Shown one piece after another: positions 36,640 to 44,790 of a stretch of 64,000 bases of DNA. The stretch spans positions 1 through 64,000 of the forward strand of contig NZ_PYBW01000078.1 in the NCBI RefSeq assembly GCF_003205575.1, given 5' to 3'. Below the pieces are notes generated by a model. It searched no databases, was not told the origin of the DNA, and saw nothing but the letters and a program-made list of their open reading frames with translations. The first letter of the stretch is position 1. Each line of letters begins with the position of its first letter. Made by a program: the position numbers and the translations under genes. Source of the DNA: Streptomyces tateyamensis (GTDB lineage: Bacteria; Actinomycetota; Actinomycetes; Streptomycetales; Streptomycetaceae).

Positions 36640-37518
36640 TCAGAGCCAGCCCGGCTCCAGCTCGCCGTGCGCCACGATCACGGCCGTGCCGGTCTTGGTC
36701 ACCCGGCCGTCCGGGTACTCGGTGATCACCAGCCGGCCGCCCGGCACGTCCACCGTGTAGCTCACCGGTGCGCCGGTCACCGCCGGGTCCACCCCGTCCC
36801 GGCGGGCCGCGGCCACCGCCACCGCGCAGGCGCCGGTGCCGCAGGAGCGGGTCTCGCCCGAACCGCGCTCGTGCACCCGCATCGCCACGTGGCGCTCGCC
36901 GCGGTCCACCACGAACTCGACGTTCACGCCGTCCGGGTAGGCGGTCGGCGGGGTCACCAGGGGAGCGGTGAACAGGCTGCCGGCCTGGTCCAGGTCGGCG
37001 ACGAAGGCCACCGCGTGCGGGTTGCCCATGTTGACGTTGCGGGCCGGCCAGCGGTGCTCGTCCACCGCGACCTCGATGCCGTCCGGGCCCGGCAGCAGCG
37101 CCCGGCCCATGTCCACCGTGACCTCGCCCGGGGCCCCGTCCGCGTCCGGCTCGGCGATCTCCACCAGCCGCACCCCGGCCCGGGTGGCCACGGCCAGCGG
37201 GCCCGGCTCGACCAGCCCGGCGTGCACCAGGTAGCGGGCGAAGACCCGCACCCCGTTGCCGCACATCTCGGCGATGCTGCCGTCGGAGTTGCGGTAGTCC
37301 ATGAACCACTCGGCGCGGTCGGCCAGCCCCACGGCGGCCGGGTCCTTGGCCGACCGCACCACCCGCAGCAGGCCGTCGCCGCCGATCCCGGCCCGGCGGT
37401 CGCAGAGCTTGGCCACCTGGGCCGCGGAGAGCTCCAGCAGGCCGTCCAGATCGGGGATGATCACGAAGTCGTTCTCGGTGCCGTGGCCCTTGAGGAAGGG
37501 AATGGGTGCGCTGCTCAC
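36640..37518 (-). CDS. dapF: Diaminopimelate epimerase
   Basis: A 292-residue PLP-independent epimerase that converts LL- to meso-diaminopimelate for lysine biosynthesis. The two catalytic cysteines are visible in the near-symmetrical halves: EMCGNGVRVFARY (about residue 90) and SCGTGACAVAVAA (about residue 230). KGHGTENDFVII at the N-terminus and RNVNMGNPHAVAF between them are family landmarks. Streptomyces peptidoglycan uses LL-DAP, so this enzyme mainly feeds lysine synthesis here. The upstream small membrane protein ends 27 bp before the ATG, and they may form an operon. Confidence 0.96.
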   Translation of the reverse strand: MSSAPIPFLKGHGTENDFVIIPDLDGLLELSAAQVAKLCDRRAGIGGDGLLRVVRSAKDPAAVGLADRAEWFMDYRNSDGSIAEMCGNGVRVFARYLVHAGLVEPGPLAVATRAGVRLVEIAEPDADGAPGEVTVDMGRALLPGPDGIEVAVDEHRWPARNVNMGNPHAVAFVADLDQAGSLFTAPLVTPPTAYPDGVNVEFVVDRGERHVAMRVHERGSGETRSCGTGACAVAVAAARRDGVDPAVTGAPVSYTVDVPGGRLVITEYPDGRVTKTGTAVIVAHGELEPGWL

Positions 37519-37545
37519 GCTGCCGATGGTACTGACCGGCGGCGC

Positions 37546-38034
37546 TCAGCCGCGCAGCCGGACCACCCGCAGGACGGCCAGGCCGAAGGCGGCGCAGGCG
37601 ATCAGGGTGTAGAGCGCGATCGCCTGCCAGCGGGCCGGGCGGCCCGAGTCGCGCCGGGGCAGCCCGGGCCAGGCGTAGCCGGCCCGGCGGGCGGCCATCG
37701 CGCCCCAGCCGACCGAGGCGGAGGTGAGCAGCAGGCCGAGCATGGCCACCATCGAGCCGCCGTTCACCGGGCCGAAGGCGAGCGGGAAGGCGAACATCAG
37801 CGAGCCGACCACGCCGATCGCCACTATCGGGAGCAGCTGCCACCAGCGCAGCCGCCGCAGCGGACGGATCTCGCGCTCCAGCACCACCGGGTCCACCGGC
37901 AGGCCGAGCGGGGCGTCCGGGTCGAGCGGCACCAGCAGCTCCCCCGGGGGCAGCAGGGAGGGCAGGGTGAAGGCGTCCTCGGCCAGGGCATGGCGGGGGA
38001 ACTCTTCGGTCTCAGGGCCAGGACCCGTGGACAC
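37546..38034 (-). CDS. Small membrane protein of unknown function
   Basis: A 162-residue protein starting VSTGPGPETEEFP at a GTG (38034) with GGGGAGG nearby. The first ~80 residues are acidic and soluble (TLPSLLPPGELLVPLDPDAP). Three hydrophobic segments follow: LLPIVAIGVVGSLMFAF, MVAMLGLLLTSASVGWG and IALYTLIACAAFGLAVL. An EREIRPLRRLRWWQ motif links the halves. No family recognised. The frame is open far upstream, but that part is unsupported. Confidence 0.65.
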   Translation of the reverse strand: MSTGPGPETEEFPRHALAEDAFTLPSLLPPGELLVPLDPDAPLGLPVDPVVLEREIRPLRRLRWWQLLPIVAIGVVGSLMFAFPLAFGPVNGGSMVAMLGLLLTSASVGWGAMAARRAGYAWPGLPRRDSGRPARWQAIALYTLIACAAFGLAVLRVVRLRG

Positions 38035-38288
38035 GCGGCCTCCCCTGACGGTTCGACACGGACGATCGCCGCCCGCGAACGGTGGGTCCGGCCCGCGCGA
38101 CCGTTCCCTCTTGCCACGATGATGGCATGTCCCAACGCCCTCACAGCGCGTAACGCGGGTAGCCAAGTGATCCGTGGCCAGGACGTGATCCGGCCGTGAC
38201 CGCGGGTGTGCCGTGCACTTGCAGGTGCTTGGGAAGCTGCACCGTCCGATGGCCGGAACCGGCTGCAGCAGCGGCCGAAAGCGGTCCG
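38035..38288. other. Intergenic region after miaA
   Basis: 254 bp between the miaA stop (38289) and the small membrane protein start. It includes a locally A/T-richer area near 38110-38170 that could hold a minus-strand promoter. No gene or hairpin worth reporting. Confidence 0.35.
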
Positions 38289-39224
38289 TCAGAACTGACG
38301 GTGGACCAGTTCCAGCGAGCGTTCCAGCAGCTCGGCGGGGTCGGCGCCGGCCGGCCGGTCCAGCCAGTGGATCCGCGCGTCCCGGCGGAACCAGGACTCC
38401 TGCCGGCGCGCGAACCGCTTGGTGGCGCGCACCGTCTCGGCGCGAGCCTCCTCTTCGGTGCACTCCCCCGCGAAGTGCGCCAGCACCTGCTGGTAGCCGA
38501 GCGCCCGACTGGCCGTCAGCCCCTCGCGCAACCCCCGCCCCTCCAGCTCCCGCACCTCGTCCAGCAGCCCGGCCTGCCACATCCGGTCCACCCGCAGGGT
38601 GATCCGCTCGTCCAGCTCCGGCCGGGGCAGCGCCACCCCGATCTGGACCGCCGGGTAGACCGCGGTGTTGCTCGGCAGGTTGGCGGTGAACGGCCGACCG
38701 GTCAGCTCGATCACCTCCAGCGCACGCACGATCCGGCGCCCGTTGCCGGCCAGGATCGCGGCCGCGGCGGCCGGGTCCGCGGCGGCCAGCCGGGCGTGCA
38801 GCACGGCCGGTCCGGCCTGTGCCAGCTCGGCCTCGAGCCGGGCCCGCAGCTCGGGGTCGGTGCCCGGGAACTCCATCTCGTCGATCGCCGCCCGCACGTA
38901 CAGCCCGGAGCCGCCGACCAGCACCGGCGGCCGGCCGGCCGCGATCAGCCGGTCCATCTCGGCCCTGGCCAGCCGCTGGTACTCGGCCACGCTGGCGGTC
39001 TCGGTGACCGCCCAGACGTCCAGCAGGTGGTGCGGGATCCCGCCGCGCTCGGCCTCGGTCAGCTTCGCGGTGCCGATGTCCATGCCGCGGTAGAGCTGCA
39101 TCGAGTCGGTGTTGATCACCTCGCCGCCCAGCTCGCGCGCGATGGCCACGGCCAGGTCGGACTTGCCGGCGGCGGTGGCGCCCACCACCGAGACCACGGG
39201 GACGAAGGAGTCAGTGCTGCTCAC
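38289..39224 (-). CDS. miaA: tRNA dimethylallyltransferase
   Basis: A 311-residue enzyme that adds a dimethylallyl group to A37 of UNN-reading tRNAs, the first step before MiaB methylthiolates the same base. The P-loop VVGATAAGKSDLAVAIA is at residues 13-29. INTDSMQLYRGMDIGTAK carries the catalytic Asp, and PVLVGGSGLYVRA, RIVRALEVIELTGRPF and LGYQQVLAHFAG follow. Length matches the family. miaB lies ~1.5 kb away on the same strand with two genes between. The divergent antitoxin-like gene shares the 132-bp promoter region. Confidence 0.96.
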   Translation of the reverse strand: MSSTDSFVPVVSVVGATAAGKSDLAVAIARELGGEVINTDSMQLYRGMDIGTAKLTEAERGGIPHHLLDVWAVTETASVAEYQRLARAEMDRLIAAGRPPVLVGGSGLYVRAAIDEMEFPGTDPELRARLEAELAQAGPAVLHARLAAADPAAAAAILAGNGRRIVRALEVIELTGRPFTANLPSNTAVYPAVQIGVALPRPELDERITLRVDRMWQAGLLDEVRELEGRGLREGLTASRALGYQQVLAHFAGECTEEEARAETVRATKRFARRQESWFRRDARIHWLDRPAGADPAELLERSLELVHRQF

Positions 39225-39356
39225 CCGCTAAGTCTCGCAAAGATCCATCCCCCACTCGAACGAGCGACGTGACCCGCCCCCACCTGGTTCGTTGCCCGGT
39301 TGGCGGTCGCGGATGCGGCCGGGTCCACCGCAGACCGCGTAGCTTTGGGAGAAAAT

Positions 39357-40001
39357 ATGGGTGTTTTCAGTTGGTTCCGCCGTCGGGAGACCGCCACCAC
39401 GACGACCGCGCCCGCCACCGCCGCGGTGCCGGCCCCCGCGGTGGCGGCCGACCGGGGCGACGGGTCGGCCGCGGCCGGCCAGGGCGGCGCGGTCGCGGTC
39501 CTGGCCGCCACCGAGGTACTCGGGGCCGAGGCCCCGGAGGCCGCGCCCGGCGTCCCCGGGGCCCGGACGGCTCCCGAGGACGCTCCCGCCGCACCGGCAG
39601 CGGGAGCGCTGCCCGAGGGCCTGGCGGACGTCGCCGAACTGCTGGCGGCGGTCGCGGCCGTCGCGCAGCAGGCGGAACCCGCCGAGGACACCCAGTCCGC
39701 GAGCCGACCCGAGCGGCCCGACACAGGAGACGAACCCATGGGTCTGATGGACAACCTGAAGGGCAAGGCCGAGGAGCTCGCCACCGACCTCAAGGGGAAG
39801 GCGAGCGCGCTGGCCGGCCAGCACAACGAGAAGATCGACGAGCTGGTCGACAAGGCCGGCGACGCGATCGACAAGGCCACCAAGGGCAAGTACAGCGACA
39901 AGATCAGCAGCGGTACCGAGAAGGCCAAGGGCGCGGTGGACGGCTTCGCCGACAAGCCGGACCAGGCACCGCAGGGCGAGGACGGTCCGAAGGAGGGCTG
40001 A
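39357..40001 (+). CDS. Antitoxin-like protein with N-terminal extension (possible nested gene)
   Basis: A 214-residue protein. The C-terminal 87 residues, from MGLMDNLKGKAEE, match the MT0933-like 'antitoxin' family common in streptomycetes: Lys/Ala/Asp-rich helices, KYSDKISSGTEKAKGAV, and a highly charged tail. Residues 1-125 begin MGVFSWFRRR and are Ala/Pro/Glu-rich, probably disordered. The ATG at 39357 has GGGAGA 5 bases upstream. The internal ATG at 39738 has its own GAACCC-spaced CAGGAGA site, so a separate 87-residue product is likely too. No partner toxin gene is adjacent, so antitoxin function is only a family label. Confidence 0.6.
   Translation: MGVFSWFRRRETATTTTAPATAAVPAPAVAADRGDGSAAAGQGGAVAVLAATEVLGAEAPEAAPGVPGARTAPEDAPAAPAAGALPEGLADVAELLAAVAAVAQQAEPAEDTQSASRPERPDTGDEPMGLMDNLKGKAEELATDLKGKASALAGQHNEKIDELVDKAGDAIDKATKGKYSDKISSGTEKAKGAVDGFADKPDQAPQGEDGPKEG
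39738..40001 (+). CDS. Internal-start form: MT0933-like antitoxin (87 aa)
   Basis: Same frame as the longer protein above, starting at the ATG of MGLMDNLKGK. The Shine-Dalgarno-like ACAGGAGA is spaced 7-8 bases from it. The product is the whole family domain by itself. In many streptomycetes this domain is a free-standing gene, so translation from here is the more typical form; the longer form could be an in-frame fusion with a preceding gene. Confidence 0.5.
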   Translation: MGLMDNLKGKAEELATDLKGKASALAGQHNEKIDELVDKAGDAIDKATKGKYSDKISSGTEKAKGAVDGFADKPDQAPQGEDGPKEG

Positions 40002-40009
40002 GCCCGCGG

Positions 40010-40042
40010 CGGCGCGGCGGCGGCCCGGCCGCCGCCGCGCCG
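40010..40042. terminator. Bidirectional terminator
   Basis: A perfect 15-bp G+C-only stem (CGGCGCGGCGGCGGC at 40010-40024, complement at 40028-40042) with a 3-nt loop. It fills the 41-bp gap between convergent stops 40001 and 40043. Confidence 0.9.
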
Positions 40043-40741
40043 TCAGTTCCAGGAGGCCACGAAGTACCCGACGCCGTACGGCGCCTCGTCGTAGTGCAGC
40101 GTGCCGGTCAGCCCGGCGCCGCGGGCCGCGCCCGCCAGCACCTGCCAGGGCGCCCGCCCCGCCACCAGCAGCTCGGCGCAGCGCGCCGGGTCCAGGGCCG
40201 CCAGTGCCCCGGTGTCCGCCGTGCCGAGCGCCCGGGCCAGGTCGGCGTCGAAGGGCTCGGCCCGCTCGTCCAGGTAGCCGGGCGCCTTGACCGAGCGGCG
40301 TGCGCTGCCGTCGCCGAGCACCAGCAGCCCGACCCGGTCGGCCAGTTGCGCCAGCCCCTCGCCCAGGCCCAGCATCCGGTCCACCGGTGCGTCGGCCGGC
40401 ACCGCACAGGCGTGGGTGGGCAGGGCGGTCCCGGACTGCTCGAGCAGCCAGGCGCCGACGCTCAGGGCCGGGCTGAGCTCGGGCCCCTCGATCCCGCCGG
40501 CCGGCAGCCGCACCGCGCGCGGCACGCCGTAGCGGTGGAAGCCGCCCAGCCCGCCCTCGATCCACACCTCGGCCTGGGGGCCGTCGCCGACCAGCACGAG
40601 CAGCTCGGGTCCGGCGGCCAGCAGCGCACCGATCGCCCCGGCGCAGGCGGCGCGCAGGCCGTCCAGCTCACCGGTCGCGCCGGCGGCGACCTCGGGCACC
40701 AGCAGGGGCGGACAGGGGCAGACGGCAGCGGCGACCAGCAT
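40043..40741 (-). CDS. LigB-like (class III extradiol dioxygenase subunit B-like) protein
   Basis: A 232-residue protein starting MLVAAAVCPCPPLLVPEV. It has the strand-turn pattern of the LigB superfamily: PELLVLVGDGPQAE, a Gly-rich loop, then GLLVLGDGSARRSVKAPGYLDERA and AAGLTGTLHYDEAPYGVGYFVASW. I see no clear metal-binding His pair like that of true extradiol dioxygenases, so catalysis is doubtful. It sits between miaA and miaB in this genus, and a link with tRNA modification can only be suspected. The start could also be the GTG three codons upstream (40750). Confidence 0.75.
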   Translation of the reverse strand: MLVAAAVCPCPPLLVPEVAAGATGELDGLRAACAGAIGALLAAGPELLVLVGDGPQAEVWIEGGLGGFHRYGVPRAVRLPAGGIEGPELSPALSVGAWLLEQSGTALPTHACAVPADAPVDRMLGLGEGLAQLADRVGLLVLGDGSARRSVKAPGYLDERAEPFDADLARALGTADTGALAALDPARCAELLVAGRAPWQVLAGAARGAGLTGTLHYDEAPYGVGYFVASWN

Positions 40742-40778
40742 GTGGATCACTCTAGCCGCCGCCTTCGGCCCGTTCGGG

Positions 40779-42302
40779 TCAGTCGCAGCCGCAGCCGTTG
40801 CCGACCGGCGCCGGCGAGGGAGCCGGGGCGCCGATCGAGGGCAGGCCCAGCATCACTCCCCCCGCCTTCGGCCGGGAGGCGCCCCCAGCCGGCTCGGCCG
40901 CGGGTGCGGCGGTGCGCTTCTCCCAGGCGTCGCCCGCCCGGGTGCGGCGCACGCCGAGCGTCGGCCCCTCGGCCAGCAGGTGGTGCGGGGCGGCGTAGCT
41001 GATCTCCACCGTGACCACGTCACCGGGGCGCACCGGCTCGCTCGGCCGGGTGAAGTGGACCAGGCGGTTGTCCGGAGCCCGGCCGGAGAGCCGGTCGGTG
41101 CGGTCGTCCTTCTTGCCCTCGCCCTCGGCGACCAGGATCTCCAGCCGGCGGCCGACCTGCTTCTTGTTCTCCGCCCAGGAGATCTCCTCCTGCAGCGCGA
41201 TCAGCCGGTCGTAGCGCTCCTGGACCACGGCCTTGGGCACCTGGTCCGCCATCTCCGCCGCCGGGGTGCCGGGGCGCTTGGAGTACTGGAAGGTGAAGGC
41301 GTTGGTGAACCGGGCCTCGCGGACCACGTGCATGGTCTGCTCGAAGTCCTCGTCGGTCTCGCCCGGGAAGCCCACGATGATGTCGGTGGAGATGGCCGCG
41401 TCCGGCATCGCCTCGCGCACCTTCTTGATGATCCCCAGGAACCGCTCCTGCCGGTAGGAGCGCTTCATCGCGCGCAGCACGGTGTCCGAGCCGGACTGCA
41501 GCGGCATGTGCAGCTGGTGCATCACGTTCGGGGTCTCGGCCATCGCCGCGATCACGTCGTCGGTGAAGTCGCGCGGGTGCGGGGAGGTGAAGCGGACCCG
41601 CTCCAGGCCCTCGATCTGGCCGCAGGCGCGCAGCAGCTTGGAGAAGGCCTCGCGGTCGCCGAGGTCGGAGCCGTAGGCGTTGACGTTCTGGCCCAGCAGG
41701 GTGACCTCGATGACCCCCTCGCCGACCAGCGCCTCGACCTCGGCGAGCACGTCGCCGGGGCGGCGGTCCTCCTCCTTGCCGCGCAGCGCCGGGACGATGC
41801 AGAAGGTGCAGGTGTTGTTGCAGCCGACCGAGATCGCCACCCAGGCCGCGTAGGCGGACTCGCGGCGGGTGGGCAGCGTGGAGGGGAAGGTCTCCAGCGA
41901 CTCCAGGATCTCCACCTGGGCCCGCTGCTCGATCCGGGCCCGCTCCAGCAGCGCCGGCAGGTGGCCGATGTTGTGGGTGCCGAAGACCACGTCGACCCAC
42001 GGCGCCTTGCGCACGATGGTGTCGCGGTCCTTCTGGGCCAGGCAGCCGCCGACGGCGATCTGCATCTCCTTGTGGCGGGACTTGGCGGGAGCCAGCTGGC
42101 CCAGGTTGCCGTACAGCTTGTTGTCGGCGTTCTCCCGGACCGCGCAGGTGTTGAACACCACCAGGTCCGGGTCGCCGCCCTGGTCCGCCTTGACGTACCC
42201 GGCATCCTCCAGCAGCCCGGCCAGCCGCTCGGAGTCGTGCACGTTCATCTGGCAGCCGTGCGTGACGACCTTGTAAGTTCGCAAGCTCTCTCCCATACCC
42301 AC
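40779..42302 (-). CDS. miaB: tRNA-2-methylthio-N6-dimethylallyladenosine synthase
   Basis: A 507-residue radical-SAM methylthiotransferase that converts i6A37 to ms2i6A37. The N-terminal UPF0004 domain has three cluster cysteines (THGCQMNVHD, FNTCAVRENA, GGCLAQKDR). The radical-SAM motif is CNNTCTFC (about residue 160). A TRAM domain closes the family region, followed by a ~60-residue tail ending NGCGCD that is usual in Streptomyces. Start: GTG at 42302 or ATG at 42296 (MGESLRTYKV); both give almost the same protein. The product of miaA is its substrate. Confidence 0.96.
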   Translation of the reverse strand: MGMGESLRTYKVVTHGCQMNVHDSERLAGLLEDAGYVKADQGGDPDLVVFNTCAVRENADNKLYGNLGQLAPAKSRHKEMQIAVGGCLAQKDRDTIVRKAPWVDVVFGTHNIGHLPALLERARIEQRAQVEILESLETFPSTLPTRRESAYAAWVAISVGCNNTCTFCIVPALRGKEEDRRPGDVLAEVEALVGEGVIEVTLLGQNVNAYGSDLGDREAFSKLLRACGQIEGLERVRFTSPHPRDFTDDVIAAMAETPNVMHQLHMPLQSGSDTVLRAMKRSYRQERFLGIIKKVREAMPDAAISTDIIVGFPGETDEDFEQTMHVVREARFTNAFTFQYSKRPGTPAAEMADQVPKAVVQERYDRLIALQEEISWAENKKQVGRRLEILVAEGEGKKDDRTDRLSGRAPDNRLVHFTRPSEPVRPGDVVTVEISYAAPHHLLAEGPTLGVRRTRAGDAWEKRTAAPAAEPAGGASRPKAGGVMLGLPSIGAPAPSPAPVGNGCGCD

Positions 42303-42385
42303 AGGAGCAAGGGTAAGGCCAGCGCGGACAACGGTTTGGCGCCCGCCCCTCCCGCTCGGCGGCTTGGCCTGGCAGGATCCCCCGC

Positions 42386-43357
42386 ATGACCTGGACCTCC
42401 GCCCGCCGCCTCTGGCCCGCCCTGGCAGCCCTGCTGCTGGTGGCCGGCGCCCTGGGCGGCTGGTGGCTGGCCGGCGGCGGCACCGCCTCCTACCCCAAGG
42501 GCGTGCGCGGCTTCGCCACCGGCGTGCCCAACGGGGTCTACGACCGGTACGGCAATCTGCTGCAACAGGCGCTGCAGACCTCGATGCCGGGGGTCGAGCT
42601 GCGGCTGGACGGCTCGCAGGGCTCGGTGGACAACCTGGAGCGGGTGACCGCCGGCCAGGACGACTTCGCCATCGCGACCGCCGACGCGGTGGCCGACTTC
42701 ACCAGCCCGGCCAAGGGCCGGCTGCGCGCGATAGCCCGGCTCTACGACGACTACCTGCAACTGGTGGTCCCGGCCGGCTCCCCGATCCAGAAGGTCTCCG
42801 ACCTGGCCGGCCTGCGGGTGGGCGTGGGCCAGCAGAAGTCCGGGGTGAACCTGATCACCCGGGAGCTGCTCACGGTGGCCGGGATCGACCCGGACCGCGG
42901 GATCAAGCCCCGCCTGCTCGGCGTCGGCGACGAGGGCGACGCGCTCGCCAAGGGCGACCTGGACGCCTTCTTCTGGTCCGGCGGCCTGCCGACCACCGCG
43001 CTGACCTCGCTCTCCGAGCGGGTGCCGCTGCGGATCGTGCCGCTGGGCGACCTGACCGACGCGCTGCACCGCCAGTTCGCCGACACCGCCGCCTACCGCA
43101 CCGCGGTGCTGCCCGCCTCGATCTACGCCGACAACCCGGCGGTGCTCACCATGGCGGTGCCCAACCTGCTGATCACCCGCGACGACGTGGACCAGCGGCT
43201 GGTCGAGGGGCTGACCCGGGCGGTGATCGACAGCCGCGACTGGATCGGCCGCCAGGTGCACGCCGCCCAGCGGGTGGACCTGCGCACCGCCGTGTACACC
43301 GACCCGCTGCCGCTGCACGAGGGCGCCCGCCGCTACTACCGCTCGCTCAAACCCTAG
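42386..43357 (+). CDS. TAXI-family TRAP-type solute-binding protein
   Basis: A 323-residue exported binding protein beginning MTWTSARRLWPALAALLLVAGALGG. The hydrophobic N-terminal segment (residues 8-30) has no lipobox Cys, so it is either a cleaved signal or a membrane anchor. The rest matches the TAXI family: FATGVPNGVYDRYGNLL, VERVTAGQDDFAIATADAV, LVVPAGSPIQKVSDLAG, LRVGVGQQKSGVNL and DAFFWSGGLP. Such proteins usually serve TRAP transporters, but no TRAP membrane genes are here. Its position next to a glutamate two-component system suggests it binds glutamate or a similar compound and acts as a sensory partner (inference). Confidence 0.88.
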   Translation: MTWTSARRLWPALAALLLVAGALGGWWLAGGGTASYPKGVRGFATGVPNGVYDRYGNLLQQALQTSMPGVELRLDGSQGSVDNLERVTAGQDDFAIATADAVADFTSPAKGRLRAIARLYDDYLQLVVPAGSPIQKVSDLAGLRVGVGQQKSGVNLITRELLTVAGIDPDRGIKPRLLGVGDEGDALAKGDLDAFFWSGGLPTTALTSLSERVPLRIVPLGDLTDALHRQFADTAAYRTAVLPASIYADNPAVLTMAVPNLLITRDDVDQRLVEGLTRAVIDSRDWIGRQVHAAQRVDLRTAVYTDPLPLHEGARRYYRSLKP

Positions 43358-43381
43358 GGCCCTGGCGGGACCGACCCGTCG

Positions 43382-44788
43382 TCAGCTCCGCTGCTGGCGC
43401 GGGGCGCTGAGGGTGACCGCCAGGCCGTGCGGGTCGGCCGGGGCGAACTCCAGCGAGCCGCCGCCGGCCAGCAGCAGGGTGCGGGCGATCGACAGTCCCA
43501 GGCCCGAGCCGTCCACGTTCTGGTGCCGCGGGCTGCGCCAGAACCGGTCGCCGGCCCGGGCCAGCTCCTCCTCGGTCAGCCCGGGGCCGTCGTCGGTCAC
43601 CGTGACCATCGCCTCCTGCCGGCTGCTGTGCAGGGTGAGGGCGACCGTGCCGCCGGACGGGCTGAACTTGAGCGCGTTGTCCAGCACCGCGTCCAGCGCG
43701 CTGCCGAAGCCGATCGGGTCGGTCCAGGCCTTCAGCTGGGTCACCGCGCCGCAGGACAGCCGGATGCCGCGCTGGCGGGCCACCGGGCGCCAGGCGTCCG
43801 CCCGGGCCAGCACCAGGGCGGTCAGGTCCACCGGCTCCGGCTCGGGGCGGCTGCCCTCGGCGGTGGCCAGGCCCAGCAGGTCGTCCAGCACCCGGGCCAG
43901 CCGGGTGCCCTCCTCGCGTACCTGGGCCAGCTCGGTCTCGTGGCCCTCGGGCAGTTCCAGGCCGAGCAGTTCGACCCGCAGCAGCAGCGCGGAGAGCGGG
44001 TTGCGCAGCTGGTGCGAGGCGTCCGCCACGAACGCCCGCTGCTGGTCCAGGACGATCACCACGTGGTCCGCCATCTCGTTGAACGAGTCGGCCAGCCGAC
44101 GCAGTTCGGGCGGACCGCCGACGGAGGCGACCCGGGCGTTCATCCGGCCGGTGGCGATGTCGTGGGTGGCCCGGTCCAGGGTGCGCACCGGGCGCAGCAC
44201 CCACTCGGTGAGGCGGACCGCGAGCAGCACGGCGGCGGCCATCGCCACCGACTCGCCGGCCGCCAGCCAGAGCCAGCGGCGCAGGATCCGGGCCCGCAGC
44301 GGGCCGGTGGGCGACTCGGTGACCACCACGGCCACCACGTCGCCGTCGCGCACCACCGGGGAGGCGATGGTCAGCGTGCGCTCGGGGGTCCACGGCCAGA
44401 CCTGCGGCGGGTTGTGGCTGCGCCGGCCGTCCTTGGCCTCCTGCACGGCCTGGCCGGCCGGGCCAGAGTTGGGCAGCTGCCAGCCGGCCGGTGCCACCGC
44501 GAGCGGGGTCTCGTCGGGCAGGAAGAGGCCGGTGCGCACCCCGTACAGGTCCTGGTAGCGGGCCACTTCGGCCTTCAGTGCCCGCAGTTGCGGGGGGTCC
44601 ACGCCGTCGCCGGCGGAGGGCAGCCCCTGGGTGGGCAGCTCCTGGGCGAACCGGGCGACGTCGTCCATCCGGTCGATCACCACCCGGCTCTGCTCGCCGG
44701 CCGCCATCGAACCGGCCAGCGGCACGCCGAGGGCGGCCAGCACTCCGAGCATCAGGGCGAGCAGGATGCCCAGCAGGCGGGTACGCAT
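43382..44788 (-). CDS. gluK: Sensor histidine kinase, GluK-type
   Basis: A 468-residue membrane kinase. Transmembrane segment 1 is at residues ~6-28, an extracytoplasmic sensing domain of ~150 residues follows, then a second segment (SVAMAAAVLLAVRL) leading into HAMP. The phospho-acceptor His is in FVADASHQLRNPLSALLL. The ATPase has N-box DAVLDNALKFS, G1 TDDGPGLT and G2 GSGLGLSIART. The position beside gluR and gluABCD matches the glutamate-sensing GluR-GluK system known from Streptomyces coelicolor. It starts at 44788, 2 bp after the gluR stop. Convergent with the TAXI gene. Confidence 0.9.
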   Translation of the reverse strand: MRTRLLGILLALMLGVLAALGVPLAGSMAAGEQSRVVIDRMDDVARFAQELPTQGLPSAGDGVDPPQLRALKAEVARYQDLYGVRTGLFLPDETPLAVAPAGWQLPNSGPAGQAVQEAKDGRRSHNPPQVWPWTPERTLTIASPVVRDGDVVAVVVTESPTGPLRARILRRWLWLAAGESVAMAAAVLLAVRLTEWVLRPVRTLDRATHDIATGRMNARVASVGGPPELRRLADSFNEMADHVVIVLDQQRAFVADASHQLRNPLSALLLRVELLGLELPEGHETELAQVREEGTRLARVLDDLLGLATAEGSRPEPEPVDLTALVLARADAWRPVARQRGIRLSCGAVTQLKAWTDPIGFGSALDAVLDNALKFSPSGGTVALTLHSSRQEAMVTVTDDGPGLTEEELARAGDRFWRSPRHQNVDGSGLGLSIARTLLLAGGGSLEFAPADPHGLAVTLSAPRQQRS

Positions 44789-44790
44789 GC

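Noticed and set aside
39357..40741. Toxin-antitoxin pair made of the antitoxin-like gene and the LigB-like gene
   Set aside because: They are convergent and separated by a strong terminator, and the LigB-like protein has no toxin features.
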